DNA of 64,000 nucleotides, taken from assembly GCA_006503475.1 (NCBI GenBank), contig RSEH01000124.1:1-64000 (forward strand). The letters are read 5' to 3'. The translations under genes and the position numbers were made by a program. This DNA comes from Stentor roeselii (taxonomy: Eukaryota > Ciliophora > Heterotrichea > Heterotrichida > Stentoridae). Shown here piece after piece: positions 10,601 to 20,824 of this stretch (positions are counted from its first letter, which is position 1; every line of letters begins with the position of its first letter). The notes below the pieces were generated by a model. It searched no databases and had not been told where the DNA came from. It saw only the letters and a list, made by a program, of their open reading frames with translations.

Positions 10601-13600
10601 TAACAACAAAATCTTTGCAAGCGGTTCGAATGATAAACTGATTAAAGTATGGAGTATACTTGAGAAAAAACTATTATTTTCATTGGCAGGACATTCAAAT
10701 TGTGTATATGGGATGCTATTTCTAGAAAATGATAATATTCTTGTATCATGTTCTGATGATAAAACTATTCGATTTTGGAATCTTTTAACACAAAAAGAAG
10801 AAACTAAACTAGAGGAGCACCCATCGGGTTTTTTTTTTCTATACCTTTATAATGATCTAATGTTTAGTGGTTCTCAAGATGGGAAAATTGTTGTCTGGGA
10901 GTGTAAAAAAAAGAAAAATGAATTGGTTGGACATAATCAAGATGTTTTTTGCATTACCTCTGCAGGAGAAAGACTTATTTCGGGCTCAGCTGACAAAACT
11001 ATAAAAGTTTGGAGAATAAATGATTATACTCTTATTTTCACCCTAGAATCTCATACAAACTCAGTAAGAGCTTTACTACTTATGAATGATAGAACTTTAA
11101 TTAGTTCTTCATATGATAAGACTATTATTTTATGGGATATTGAAAACCAGAAACAAATCAACACTTATAAAGGCCATAATGATAATATCTACAGCTTGGT
11201 TAAATTAAATGAAAATAAATTTATGAGTTCTTCTTGGGACAAAACTTTGAAAATTTGGGATATTGAAGAGAACGAAAAGTGTCTGATTTTCAAGGGAGTC
11301 ACTTCAAGCTTTACATCTTCATACAATACTTCAGATTTCTTGTTTATAGGTTCAGAAAAAGGTTTAATTACTGTTTTTGACTTGAATGAACAAAAAGAAT
11401 GTAAGATTCTTTGGGGTCATACAGATGGAGTTACCTCATTAGAACTATACGAAGATCAATCAATTTTAATATCGGGATCTTATGATTGCACTATAAAATT
11501 TTGGGATTTAAAAACTGAAACAGTAATTGACACCAAAATAGCTCATAATTATTGGGTGAGGTGCTTAAGGATTTCTCCTAATCAAAAGTATTTAATAAGT
11601 TCATCTGAAGATACTACTATTATTATTTGGCTGCTTCCAGAACGAAATATTGATAAAATTATACGTGGTAATAAATCAGGAGTTTTGGATATTAGAATAA
11701 GTAAGGATAGCACTTATTTCTTTAGTTCATCTGAAGATTCTTCAATAAAAATGTGGGATTTAGAGTCTGGCAAAGAGAAATGCTGTTTTTTAGGTCATCA
11801 AGGTCCAGTATGGTCTTTAATTTTGATAGAAGAACAGAAGATTGTAATAAGTTGTTCATATGATAAATTGATCAAGTTCTGGGATTATGAGTCTCAAAGG
11901 GAAACTTTTAATTTTAAAGGGCATACTGATGCAATATATAAATTAGAAATTTCACAAAGTCAAAAGTATTTAATAAGTGGAGGTTCTGATAACACTATAA
12001 AAATTTGGAATATCTTTGAGAAAAGACTTGAATATACTCTTAAAGATCATTCGGATTCTGTCTGTTGTCTGAATATTATTCAAGATAGAAATATTTTTTG
12101 TTATTATTCAGATGATGGCACTTTTAAACTTTGGCGGATAAATTCACTTAATTCAACAAAACAAAAACAAATAAATTGTGGAAGCAAATCTTTTATTTGT
12201 AATAATTCATTTATACTAAATGAGGAACAAACAATCTCTTATTTAAATGAATTTAAACCTGCTCATGCATTTGATACAGGGTTTAACGATACTGAAGCTT
12301 TTTATTCATTAGTCGACTCTTTCAAACAAAATTCATTTTCGAGTTTTATTACTGAAAGTTCTTCATTGAAAATATCAAGCTGCTTATTTGGAGTAGCTCA
12401 TATTCTTGCATTTTTAGGAAAGGAGAATGAATTATCAGATCTGTTGAGCACTAAGAATATTTTTTTTAATGATATCTTTGGAAAATCTCCGTTTTACTAT
12501 GCGATTATTAAAAAACATTACAAATGTTCAGAAATAATTCTTGATTTTCTTATTAAAAATTCTCAGAAAATGGAAACACAAGACTGGGAATCATCAATTT
12601 ATTCAATTCGAAACGATTTTCATTTGATTTTAAGTCATTCTATAAACCATATTGGAAAATTCTTGAAATACTCAATGATTAGCAGCCAAGCCACCTTTAT
12701 ATCTTCATCAGTGAGTCTTCCTTGTTCAGTGTTTAATAATTATTCGATCCCTATTCCTAAAGACTTTAATGATTCTGCAGATACTGAAAAAACTCAAGTT
12801 TATTTTATGACTTTTCAGTTGCCTCTGGAGGCTATTTCTGGATCTGAAGAAAGTGTCCAACTTTTAAATGCGATTTTGGTCTGTGAAGATAAAGATATAT
12901 TTACATCAGTAGTAATCAAAGAGTTTATTGATAATCAGTGGAATTCTGACTATGGAATCATAGTATTCAACTCATTTACTATATTCTTAAATATAATATT
13001 ACTGCTGTGCATGTTTGTTTATGGATTAAATTGGTTTTTAGCAGGGCCATTTATTTGTCTTAATTTTATTCTGACATGCTGGGAAATACTTCAATTAATA
13101 GTTTCTCCATCTAAATATTTTCAAGAAATATGGAACTGGATTGATATGATAAGATTTACATTAACAATAGTGTGGCTGTTTTATATTGATTCAAACATAG
13201 TTGAATTGAATATGGCCGTGGTTTTCTTTAATTTCATTAGAGGATTAACAGCTTTTAAGGTCTTTGATGGAACTAGATATTATATAAAACTCATTCTAAA
13301 TTCAATAAGTGAAGTAAAGTACTTTTTAGTAATGTTTGTTTATGCAAATATTGCTCTAGGAACTTTATACTCATTAAGAAGTGGCTCTGAAAAGAATATT
13401 ATTGGTTCAATTTTTAAAATCTTCAACATAAATTTTGGATATTTTGACCCAGCTGAATTACTTAGTTACTTCGATTTCGCTATATTCATATCAGCTACTC
13501 TTTTTAATCTGATAATCATGTTAAATCTTCTTATATCAATTCTAGGAGACTTTCATGATCAATTTCAGCTTGAAAGGAATATTATGGACTACCAAGAAAA

Positions 13601-14414
13601 AGCTGAAACTTGTCTTGAAATTCAAAGTCTGCTTATTTGGAAAAGGAAATACTATGAACGTGGTTTTTTGCACAAGGCCTTTAAAGTGGGGCAAAAAGAA
13701 GAGAGTGATACTTGGGAAGGAAAGATTCACTTCTTAAAAAATCAAATTATGGGATTAAGCACGACTGTAAATGATTTAAATGTAAATATTACTGAAAAAA
13801 TTTCTAAAAACATCGAAACTACTGGTATTGATATCAAGGAAAAATTTGAAACAAATCAAAGAGAAAGCAATATAAAGATAGATGAAAATCATACTATTAT
13901 AGAAACTAAGGTGAAAGAAGTAAGTGAATTAATTGAAAAAACCCAAAAAGGAAATAATGAATCTATAAAATCACTTGAGAGTAAAATAAAAGAAGTATAT
14001 GACCTGATGGAAAACAAACAAAAAGTAAATGATAAGTCTATAAAATTACAAGAGAGTGAAATAAACGAAAAGAACAACCTCCGTGAAGGTAACCTTAAAG
14101 AAAATGATGAAAAGAAAAAATTGGATGAAACCGAAGCACAAAAAATGAATGAAATAATGGAAAAAAAGCAAAACATAAATGATGATCATATAATCTCTCT
14201 AGAAAGCAAAATAAAAGAAGTCTATGAATTAATCGAAAGTAAAGATGGATTAAATAATGAAACTATCAAACTAGTTGAAAATAAAATAGAAGGACTGGAA
14301 AGTAAAGTTGAAGGACTGGAAAGTAAAGTTGAGTCAATGAATAAGCAAATATCTGAAAGACTGAATTTGATGGAAAACGGGATCTTCAAAATTCTAGAAA
14401 AATTAAATTCATAA
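7623..14414 (+). CDS. 35-WD40-repeat, TRP-like channel and coiled-coil fusion protein
   Basis: 2263 residues in one frame. Residues about 52-1517 hold 35 WD40 repeats by my count, about 42 residues each, ending in WD, WN or similar (KTIKVWN, KTIKLWD). That is exactly enough for five seven-bladed propellers. Residues about 1590-1646 have an ankyrin-like helix pair (GKSPFYYAIIKKHYKCSEII). Residues about 1776-1976 contain six hydrophobic helices with a pore-helix segment between helices 5 and 6. The last helix reads IIMLNLLISILGDF, the S6 pattern of TRP/polycystin-type cation channels. From about 2040 the tail is a charged coiled coil with repeated SLESKIKEVY units, ending in a 21-nt exact tandem (14289-14330). 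The likely role is a membrane cation channel with a huge cytosolic scaffold; the ligand is unknown. The ATG is directly preceded by an in-frame TAA. Confidence 0.85.
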   Translation: MSGSNITTLALGQNSPQKALLPKVQPNSNQEPQAISLTPEEVLDIQIKTITGEIEAHNDSLTALEMTQDSQYIISASEDKTIKVWNTLLKKAESILVGHIGGITCLSLSSDNKYLLSGAKGSTAVSEDSEAKLWDFENRKELANFKGHAGQINGVAFAEDLKYVLTCSDDKITKVWDYQGNLVKDLIEDTDRVTCCIAVNSYAIIGSSNGRILAWDLKSFCFYKEIHKASQDIVSLCVCSDSYLFASAEKNEKIQVWDGISLELKFELKDKNGIKIIRFSGNSEFLVVVSDDYYAFLWKIESRQRDFSIEYFPKVPISLCVNNDCSIVVNGFSGKEFRIWNSCERRDESTIYIHDDEVRSISCTSDERYLISGSFDKTLKFYDLETKTVEWEFKISEPNTNKVYSLNRYKNILLSTHEDGSIKFWDINSRNQLKSVKSHYKIVWSVAVSEDYNLASSGSDDKKIVIWDLNSLDHAFILSESTHCAYCLIFLKKSFKLLSGGYDFCINKWDIDQRVLEKTISGHTNNVWSLALSPEEDYLYSSSFDKTIKLWDMNDFSILHTFEGHQDGVGKIILMSTETTLISAAYDKLIKFWNTNEKKMNFTLEGHTDSIRTMILNENETKLISGGDDCIIIVWNISKKSIDFKLSGHSNIIRGLILINEYYLISCSEDQLIISWDLELKKQKGLLYYEFGQIYTVAISSNDRLVVFGDSLGRVFILNLLTKTTTSASGHTDKVICVAISNDSKLIASGSVDDSIKIWNIENSKEEMTLTGHLDLVLSVAFNHDSKLLISGSQDNSFKIWNIQTKKVEQTFSYSEAIYCLVSSKKQNLAYFACNDSNVRAVNLSERKIQFSTTTINDWVYSIILDPSEKKLIYNDSNTIIVFDTVLKKILYKLQGHSRNNIYGLVYLPITKKIISCSQDKSIKIWKLINSREVKTVKFENDITLIMDITSDKELLICGHSNGVIKIWKIADRSLYFRAKDHNDAIWSIKISSNNKIFASGSNDKLIKVWSILEKKLLFSLAGHSNCVYGMLFLENDNILVSCSDDKTIRFWNLLTQKEETKLEEHPSGFFFLYLYNDLMFSGSQDGKIVVWECKKKKNELVGHNQDVFCITSAGERLISGSADKTIKVWRINDYTLIFTLESHTNSVRALLLMNDRTLISSSYDKTIILWDIENQKQINTYKGHNDNIYSLVKLNENKFMSSSWDKTLKIWDIEENEKCLIFKGVTSSFTSSYNTSDFLFIGSEKGLITVFDLNEQKECKILWGHTDGVTSLELYEDQSILISGSYDCTIKFWDLKTETVIDTKIAHNYWVRCLRISPNQKYLISSSEDTTIIIWLLPERNIDKIIRGNKSGVLDIRISKDSTYFFSSSEDSSIKMWDLESGKEKCCFLGHQGPVWSLILIEEQKIVISCSYDKLIKFWDYESQRETFNFKGHTDAIYKLEISQSQKYLISGGSDNTIKIWNIFEKRLEYTLKDHSDSVCCLNIIQDRNIFCYYSDDGTFKLWRINSLNSTKQKQINCGSKSFICNNSFILNEEQTISYLNEFKPAHAFDTGFNDTEAFYSLVDSFKQNSFSSFITESSSLKISSCLFGVAHILAFLGKENELSDLLSTKNIFFNDIFGKSPFYYAIIKKHYKCSEIILDFLIKNSQKMETQDWESSIYSIRNDFHLILSHSINHIGKFLKYSMISSQATFISSSVSLPCSVFNNYSIPIPKDFNDSADTEKTQVYFMTFQLPLEAISGSEESVQLLNAILVCEDKDIFTSVVIKEFIDNQWNSDYGIIVFNSFTIFLNIILLLCMFVYGLNWFLAGPFICLNFILTCWEILQLIVSPSKYFQEIWNWIDMIRFTLTIVWLFYIDSNIVELNMAVVFFNFIRGLTAFKVFDGTRYYIKLILNSISEVKYFLVMFVYANIALGTLYSLRSGSEKNIIGSIFKIFNINFGYFDPAELLSYFDFAIFISATLFNLIIMLNLLISILGDFHDQFQLERNIMDYQEKAETCLEIQSLLIWKRKYYERGFLHKAFKVGQKEESDTWEGKIHFLKNQIMGLSTTVNDLNVNITEKISKNIETTGIDIKEKFETNQRESNIKIDENHTIIETKVKEVSELIEKTQKGNNESIKSLESKIKEVYDLMENKQKVNDKSIKLQESEINEKNNLREGNLKENDEKKKLDETEAQKMNEIMEKKQNINDDHIISLESKIKEVYELIESKDGLNNETIKLVENKIEGLESKVEGLESKVESMNKQISERLNLMENGIFKILEKLNS
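14289..14330 (+). repeat. 21-nt exact tandem repeat within the coiled-coil tail
   Basis: Two back-to-back identical 21-nt units encode EGLESKV twice in the C-terminal coiled coil of the channel fusion. Each unit adds one heptad, so the coiled-coil register is kept. It indicates recent slippage-type lengthening. Confidence 0.85.
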
Positions 14415-17343
14415 TTAGTTAATAGAAATATATCAAATTGGACTCATTCTAATTTAATAGATTAGTTGTATTCATTTATTCAAAAAATCTATCATCCTAG
14501 AATAAATATATTGATATTCTGATAAAGTGTACAACTATAAAAAATTACTTAAAATCCTTTAACAGATTTTACCTTTATCATAAATAAGCTGCATTAATTT
14601 ACGAATTCAATTGAGCAAAATTAAAGGCTACATATAATTCGAGAAATTTAATTATAATGTCATATGAAATATTGATTCAAAATCTTAATATACAAAGATT
14701 TTGAATATTAAAAGTTTCTTTAGAAGATTATACAATCAAAAGACGATGCAAATAAAAGATATTTTTATATCTCGAACATTAGAAGTTACTAATTCATTGA
14801 GTAAATATTAAAAAATTGAGGTTTTACTAAAGTACAACTTTAAATATTTAATGGGTTAGAAGAGAGGTGCTCATGGATGAAAGTAGTCTGGTGTAAGTCT
14901 TCATTAATTTAATTTTTATAGAAGTGCCTTGGATCATCATGTAATCAATAGTTAGTAAATCAACGGTATAAATAAACTTTCATTCATAAAGAATTGCAAA
15001 TACTCCCTGCATTTTAGTTTCAATTATTTTAACTGCATCAAGGCTTGACAGGAAATGAAAATAAATTTATAAAGTTACTGGATTTATTTTTTGGCTTATT
15101 TTATAATCTTATCTATTTTTAACATATCTTAATACATAAGGATCATGAAAAAATTTAATTAAAGTTGAATCAGGTTGATTTGGAAGATATCTTCGACTGA
15201 AGCCTCGAATTCTATTATCATACTGACTAGACTTATCAATAAATATATATTCATATATAAAAAAATGTTTCATTAATAAGAAACCACTCAATCTAATTCA
15301 TCAACCAAATCAAAATAACTCACTCTAAACTATTCCCAACCAAAGCTTTCTTCAACTCAATAATCCTTGAATCTATTGACTACTAGTTTAATCCAAGGAA
15401 AATTCACTGAGAAACAGTATAACGTGCCAGTTCTGAACATAATTTCCTAATTTTAACCAAAAAAATACAATTTATTAGTAAATTTTGTTATTTATCAGAA
15501 ACTGAAAATTGTCCAGATATCTGAGAGAACATTTCTGTGTGAAAAAGTAATTTCAAATAAAGAACTGAGAAAATTTTTAAAGAATTAATAAAATACAAGA
15601 CCCAACACAAAAAAATACTTTCACGCAAAAGATTGGGTTCCATGCGTCCAATTGGTAAAGTCTAAATAAATCTTTATCCGATTTCGACTCAAAATTTAAA
15701 AAGTAAAGACTTAAGGTCTTCGAAGTGCATTAGCACTAAGTTCAAAGAAATTAATTCTGTGATAGTTCTGCATTAAAATAAAATATTTTCTACTTTTAAA
15801 CTCTTCATTTAAAGTATCTGAAAGTCCTACTTTTTTGAAGCCTTAAGTGGAAATTTTTGAAGATATCATAAACAAAACACTTCAGGACTAAAATTATAAA
15901 TAGTAAAAACAACTCAAAATACAAAAATTTTTTCCAAATTTATAAATTTCAATATCAAGGCTAAAAAAATTGTAAGAAAATCCGCATTTATTAAAAGGAA
16001 TAGGAATTTACATTGCAAGATTGATATAATATATGCCATTTAACTTGAGCATTTTAAATAATGACTTCCATTCTTTATACGTTAAATCTTATAAAATATT
16101 AGTGACTGCTTCAATTAATCTATCAACAATATTTAATATGTCTAAATCTACCAGTATTTGAGGCAATAAATAAATAATCAATACTGTGAACATTTAAAAT
16201 AGTTGAAGTTCTTTTAATATTTTTGATTTTGTAATTAATTATCCCAAAAAAATTATTAAAAAATAAGTGTTTTATTCGATGAATATTTCTTCAATAAAAA
16301 AGCCAAGGTTCTTAACTGTTTCATGAATAATAGGCTTAAGGATTATTTTGAAGGGTAGTGAATCAGAATTTAAAGGTTTTCAAGGTGATTATTTTTGTCA
16401 ATCAATACGCAGCTTTTCTTCATTTATAGATATTGGCATTCGAATCCTAGTTTACTGAATAGAGTCTTGTAAGTAATTTTCTATAAGATTGAAATCAGGA
16501 AGAACTCATTTGGGCTTATATTAATTAAGATTAAAATCAATACCAGAAAAGTCTATCGGTTGGCTTTGCCTTCAGTATAACATTGAAAAATATTTAATTT
16601 TATTAAACATGATCAATATTGGTATTAAATCTTTAATATTTCATGTTATGAAGAATCCTTCATAGAATGAAAGTTAAGATTACAACTAAACTCTTCCAAA
16701 GTATAATTAAAGTTGTATCAGGAATACTGGAAGATATGAAAAACTTAGAATCAAAATTTCTTATCCTAAGATCTTTATTTTGGCTCTTTTATACTTTTAT
16801 ATTTAATTAATATATAGTTTATTGTATTGAAAAAAAAAAACTGATAGTATCAAACCTGAGGAAAATAATTATTTTCGGTAAAATTTGAGATTTTATACTA
16901 GATTTGAGCATCTTTTCCTGTATATCCACACTAAATGCAAATCTTCAAGGTACTCTTAGTTTAGAATTATTTTCATATTGTGATCTTGTAGTCTTATATA
17001 GGTTTTACTTATCTTGTTTCTTTTTTAGATAATTCATGCTGCTTCAAGTTAATAACTTTGGAAGTACCTTTTAAGATATTGATGCGATCCTACTACAATA
17101 AAACAGTAAAACCTTTCAAATATACTTAATAGGTTTTATTTTATGCAAAATAGATAGTGAAAATATAAATGTAAAAGTGCTAAATTATTAAAAGGCAAAG
17201 ACTCTAGTAATTTAAAAAGTTTAAGTGCATTCAATTAATTTTAAAAAACCATTTGTTTTGTAGATTAATCTATTCACTTTTCTATATTTAATAAATATTT
17301 ACAATAATTTTCATTAATTTTGAAGATTTCTAATATTTATTAC
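14415..17343. other. 2.9 kb gene-free AT-rich region
   Basis: This is the largest gene-free stretch in the window, lying between the ends of two convergent WD40 genes. Stops are dense in all frames. I looked for tRNA-like T-arms, inverted repeats and protein-like stretches and found nothing convincing. An A10 run lies near 16831. The longest frames (about 60 codons near 15109-15291) look like chance. Confidence 0.5.
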
Positions 17344-19797
17344 CTAGGCTATGAATGAGCTTGAAATCGTTTCAGTAACTTCATCTTCTAATAAGGTTCT
17401 GAGTTGATTAAAATGGAAACGCTCTTCAGGTTTGCATAACATTTTTCGAAGTAAATTTAACAGCCATTTCAAGTTCATTTTTTCCAGTTTTTTCATATAT
17501 GAATCTAAATTTCGCTTTAATTCTGAGATATTTTCTAAGTGAACTAATTGAAGAAAGACTAAACCCAATGAGAAAACATCGCATTTCTCTAGATCAATTA
17601 TTGAAATTTCCATTTCTTCTTCAGGAGATTTATAGTCCTTCAATGTATTGGTTTTAGATTCGTACCAAACATCATCAACTTTTATTGCCGCAAAAACAAA
17701 ATCGATTATTGCAAAATTATAATATTCGTCAACTTGTAATGATTTTGAACTAATAGAACGATGGAGAATGTTATTACTTGCTAAAAAAGCAAATGATTCA
17801 AGTAAAGATTTAACAATGATTGCTAGTTGGGCTACTGAAAGAGTATTTTCACCCTTTGACTTTAGATTTTTCAATTCATTTATTAAATCAAAGAGATTCT
17901 TACAATAGTTATTGATAACAATTGAAAAACTATTTTCTGATTTAATTGAGCCAAAGTATTCACAAAAAGAGGTTTTCTTATTTCTATAATTATCTAAAAG
18001 CTCATAGCACTTTGCTTCTTTTTCAAACTCTAACTCTATGGTTTTTGCCATCTCTTTACTTATGTTTTCATTGAAAATATATTTCTTGACAAGGACCTTT
18101 CTCGTGGAATAAATTGAGCAGAATAATTCGATACTAAAATATTTATGATTTATTGTATGATATAAGTAAGTTTCTGAGAGTTCTTCAATATTAATAAATT
18201 TTTTCATTTCTAGCAACTTCCAAGGATTATTGTTCTGAGTGCTCATATTTTTGAATTCTCTAGTTTTTATAATTTGGTCCAATAAAATCCTTATCTTTTG
18301 CTTTGCATCAAATTCACTTATAGAATGATACAGAAACATCAAAATCTGGTCGTAATATTTTCCTTCTATATTAGCTTCTTTATTTCTGGTTTTATAAAAA
18401 TATTCTGTAAGGATTATGCTTGCATCATCGTTGAGATACCGCAGCTTATAATTCAATTTTGCAAATTTAGCAAGGTATTCAGATAAATCTAGTGCTCTTT
18501 TAGTTATTTTATTGGAATTGAATTGTTGAAGATATTCACTAACAATGATTGGTAGTTGCTCCTCAATTTTAATTTTACTTTGATAATATTCATTATAGTA
18601 ATCATAGATAAATATAGCTACTTTTGCATCATTTAATAGTAATTTGAGATCTTTTCTTTGAATTATGCACCTTGATAGATTTTCATTAATAATATATATC
18701 AATTTGTTCCAAAAGCTTATCTTAAAAATACTTTCCTCGTATACAGCTAATATATATTTTTCATTATCCATAAAAAAAATGCCTTTTAGTGCAGAGTTAC
18801 CATATCTTAAAATAAATTCTTCTCTACCATCAGTGCTACAAAAACTGATAAAGTTTCTAAAATTTTCAGTTTTAATGGTAAATAATCCGTCTTTTGAACA
18901 TATAGGCATAGTTTGTATAGTTGATATTATATTACTTTTTGAAGATTGTATCCAGCTTGTAAAATCCTTATCAAATCTATCTGATTTATAGTTTTGCAAA
19001 TTTAGAACTTTTCTTTGCTCTTTTAAATTCCAGATTTTAACAGTTTTGTCGTATGATCCAGTTGCCAGATAATTTCCATCAGGAGAATAACAACAGCTAC
19101 ATACTGAAGCTGAATGTCCATTCAGAGTGAACTCTTCTCTTTGCTCTTTTATATTCCAGATTTTAAGCGTGTTATCTCCTGATCCAGTTGCTAGATAATT
19201 TCCATCAGGAGAGTAAGAACAGCAAGATACCCAAGCTGAATGTCCATTCAGAGTGAACTCTTCTCTTTGCTCTTTTAAATTCCAGATATTAACAGTTTTG
19301 TCTCCTGATCCTGTTGCTAGATAATTTCCATCAGGAGAGTAATAACAGCAAGATACCCAAGCTGAATGTCCATTCAGAGTGAACTCTTCTCTTTGCTCTT
19401 TTATATTCCAGATTTTAACTGTGCTATCTCGTGATCCAGTTGCCAGATAATTTCCATCAGGAGAGTAAGAACAGCAACATACTGAAGCTGAATGTCCATT
19501 CAAAGAGAACTCTTCTCTTTGCTCTTTGATATTCCAGATTTTAACTGTGTTGTCGTATGATCCAGTTGCCAGATAATTTCCATCAGGAGAGTAAGAACAG
19601 CAACATATCGAAGCTGAATGTTCTCCTGTTTCAAAGACATTCATCGGCCATGAATATGTTTTTTCTTTATATTCTGAATACCTTTTATAGTACTTATATA
19701 TCTTCTTTTGAAGCTTAGCTGCTTTGCTGTCATTATTATCTCCAGGAATTTTTAGTATTTCTTCTCTCGCTACTCTGCATGAACCAGATTGCGCCAT
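17344..19797 (-). CDS. WD40 repeat-pseudokinase fusion protein
   Basis: 817 residues. Residues about 53-263 contain five WD40 repeats that are nearly identical to one another (SYSPDGNYLATGS in each). The middle, about 300-550, is helical and unrecognised. From about 555 to 805 there is a protein-kinase fold: VLVKKY in the position of the ATP-lysine strand, then LHRSISSKSL where HRD...N is expected, IIDFVFA where DFG is expected, SPEEE in the APE position, and CDVFSLGLVFLQL for the conserved helix. The catalytic Asp of HRD is Ser and the DFG Gly is Val, so it is very probably a pseudokinase acting as a scaffold. Five blades are too few for a normal seven-bladed propeller, so blades may come from the neighbouring region or from a second chain. 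The ATG at 19797 begins MAQSGSCRV. Ends in TAG. Confidence 0.8.
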   Translation of the reverse strand: MAQSGSCRVAREEILKIPGDNNDSKAAKLQKKIYKYYKRYSEYKEKTYSWPMNVFETGEHSASICCCSYSPDGNYLATGSYDNTVKIWNIKEQREEFSLNGHSASVCCCSYSPDGNYLATGSRDSTVKIWNIKEQREEFTLNGHSAWVSCCYYSPDGNYLATGSGDKTVNIWNLKEQREEFTLNGHSAWVSCCSYSPDGNYLATGSGDNTLKIWNIKEQREEFTLNGHSASVCSCCYSPDGNYLATGSYDKTVKIWNLKEQRKVLNLQNYKSDRFDKDFTSWIQSSKSNIISTIQTMPICSKDGLFTIKTENFRNFISFCSTDGREEFILRYGNSALKGIFFMDNEKYILAVYEESIFKISFWNKLIYIINENLSRCIIQRKDLKLLLNDAKVAIFIYDYYNEYYQSKIKIEEQLPIIVSEYLQQFNSNKITKRALDLSEYLAKFAKLNYKLRYLNDDASIILTEYFYKTRNKEANIEGKYYDQILMFLYHSISEFDAKQKIRILLDQIIKTREFKNMSTQNNNPWKLLEMKKFINIEELSETYLYHTINHKYFSIELFCSIYSTRKVLVKKYIFNENISKEMAKTIELEFEKEAKCYELLDNYRNKKTSFCEYFGSIKSENSFSIVINNYCKNLFDLINELKNLKSKGENTLSVAQLAIIVKSLLESFAFLASNNILHRSISSKSLQVDEYYNFAIIDFVFAAIKVDDVWYESKTNTLKDYKSPEEEMEISIIDLEKCDVFSLGLVFLQLVHLENISELKRNLDSYMKKLEKMNLKWLLNLLRKMLCKPEERFHFNQLRTLLEDEVTETISSSFIA
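19010..19640 (-). repeat. Five 126-bp tandem units encoding near-identical WD40 blades
   Basis: A marker sequence, gatcc(a/t)gttgc, recurs at 19055, 19181, 19307, 19433 and 19559, exactly 126 bp apart, i.e. 42 codons per unit. The units differ at only a few positions, including in the third codon base, so the array was recently amplified or homogenised. The 35 repeats of the neighbouring channel fusion have diverged far more. Confidence 0.95.
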
Positions 19798-20824
19798 TAT
19801 AGATTTAGATTTTCAAGCTAAAATATAAATTTAATAGTTTATACTAAAATCTAATCAAAATTTTTAATTATCTATCTTCTGTTGTAACACTAGTTAAATT
19901 CCCTTGTAAATTCAAGAAATAAAACTTCAATATTGTTCAAAGGAAATGCAAAAAATTTAAGAGTTTACTAATCAGCTTCATTTTATTTTTAATCAAATAT
20001 TGATTTATGAAGCAAGTTTAGATTAATCTTCATTCAAATCCTCACAACAAACTTTATTGTCCAAATTTTCAGTCATAAATTATTCTTCTAATTAATCTAT
20101 AGAGAATTGATATATTAGGATATAATTTTTCTGTTTTATCATCAATTATCGTCTAAGTATCGATTAGTTAACTATGATTAGCCTTTTCATCTGTATTAGA
20201 AAATTTGATGAGAAATTGAAGGAAAATTTGATCTTTGTATTTTTGTGTTATGTTAATAACTCTAGTTTTTCCTTGCTTATGAACATGGTGTGCAATCATC
20301 TTTTATATAATTGGCATAAGTTTTTATTTAAAAGCTTTAAGATTTAAATTAGAGAATTTGTGCATTTCTCCAAGTTTTAGATTAATTTCTTTTAGGACTT
20401 CAACAAGAGACTTATCGATATTCCTCAGTGTCAATTTTGGATTAACTTAAAATGATCCTTTTAATAACAATTTAACATATATATATGAAGTACCAAGGAC
20501 TCTTCTCGAGGTCAGACTATAGTATAATATCTTGAATGATTTTAAGAATTATACCTTGATCATAATTATTATATAAACTTATATCCATTGGGAAACCACT
20601 TTCAGGCTTTTCCAGCAATAGTATATATTTAAAGACTGTACCTATAATTAATATTTTTCTAAATCTTTCATGTCTTGCTGAAGCTGCATTCTATTTAAGT
20701 ACAAAACCAGTCTAGGCAAGAGTGAGCGATTATCTAAAGAGTCAAACGATTATAAAACACTTCCAACTGATAACTAAAAATTATTTCTTAGCCCATGATG
20801 ACATGAATTACTTGATCTATAATA
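19798..20824. other. Divergent intergenic region between two large genes
   Basis: About 1 kb of AT-rich sequence between the starts of the pseudokinase gene (minus) and the polycystin-like gene (plus). It must hold both promoters. I see no coding-like frame, no clear repeat and no defined motif beyond general AT tracts. Confidence 0.45.

Noticed and set aside
16420-16470. tRNA-like T-arm (gcattcgaatcct)
   Set aside because: The flanking bases do not pair as a T-stem and no anticodon or acceptor arm fits. The similar motif near 31262 fails for the same reason.
14415-17343. Transposon, LTR or virus-like element in the long gene-free region
   Set aside because: I found no terminal repeats, target-site duplications, or transposase-, integrase- or capsid-like peptides on either strand.
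19010-19640. CRISPR-like or satellite repeat array
   Set aside because: The 126-bp units have no spacers and each encodes one WD40 blade in the correct frame of a long gene.
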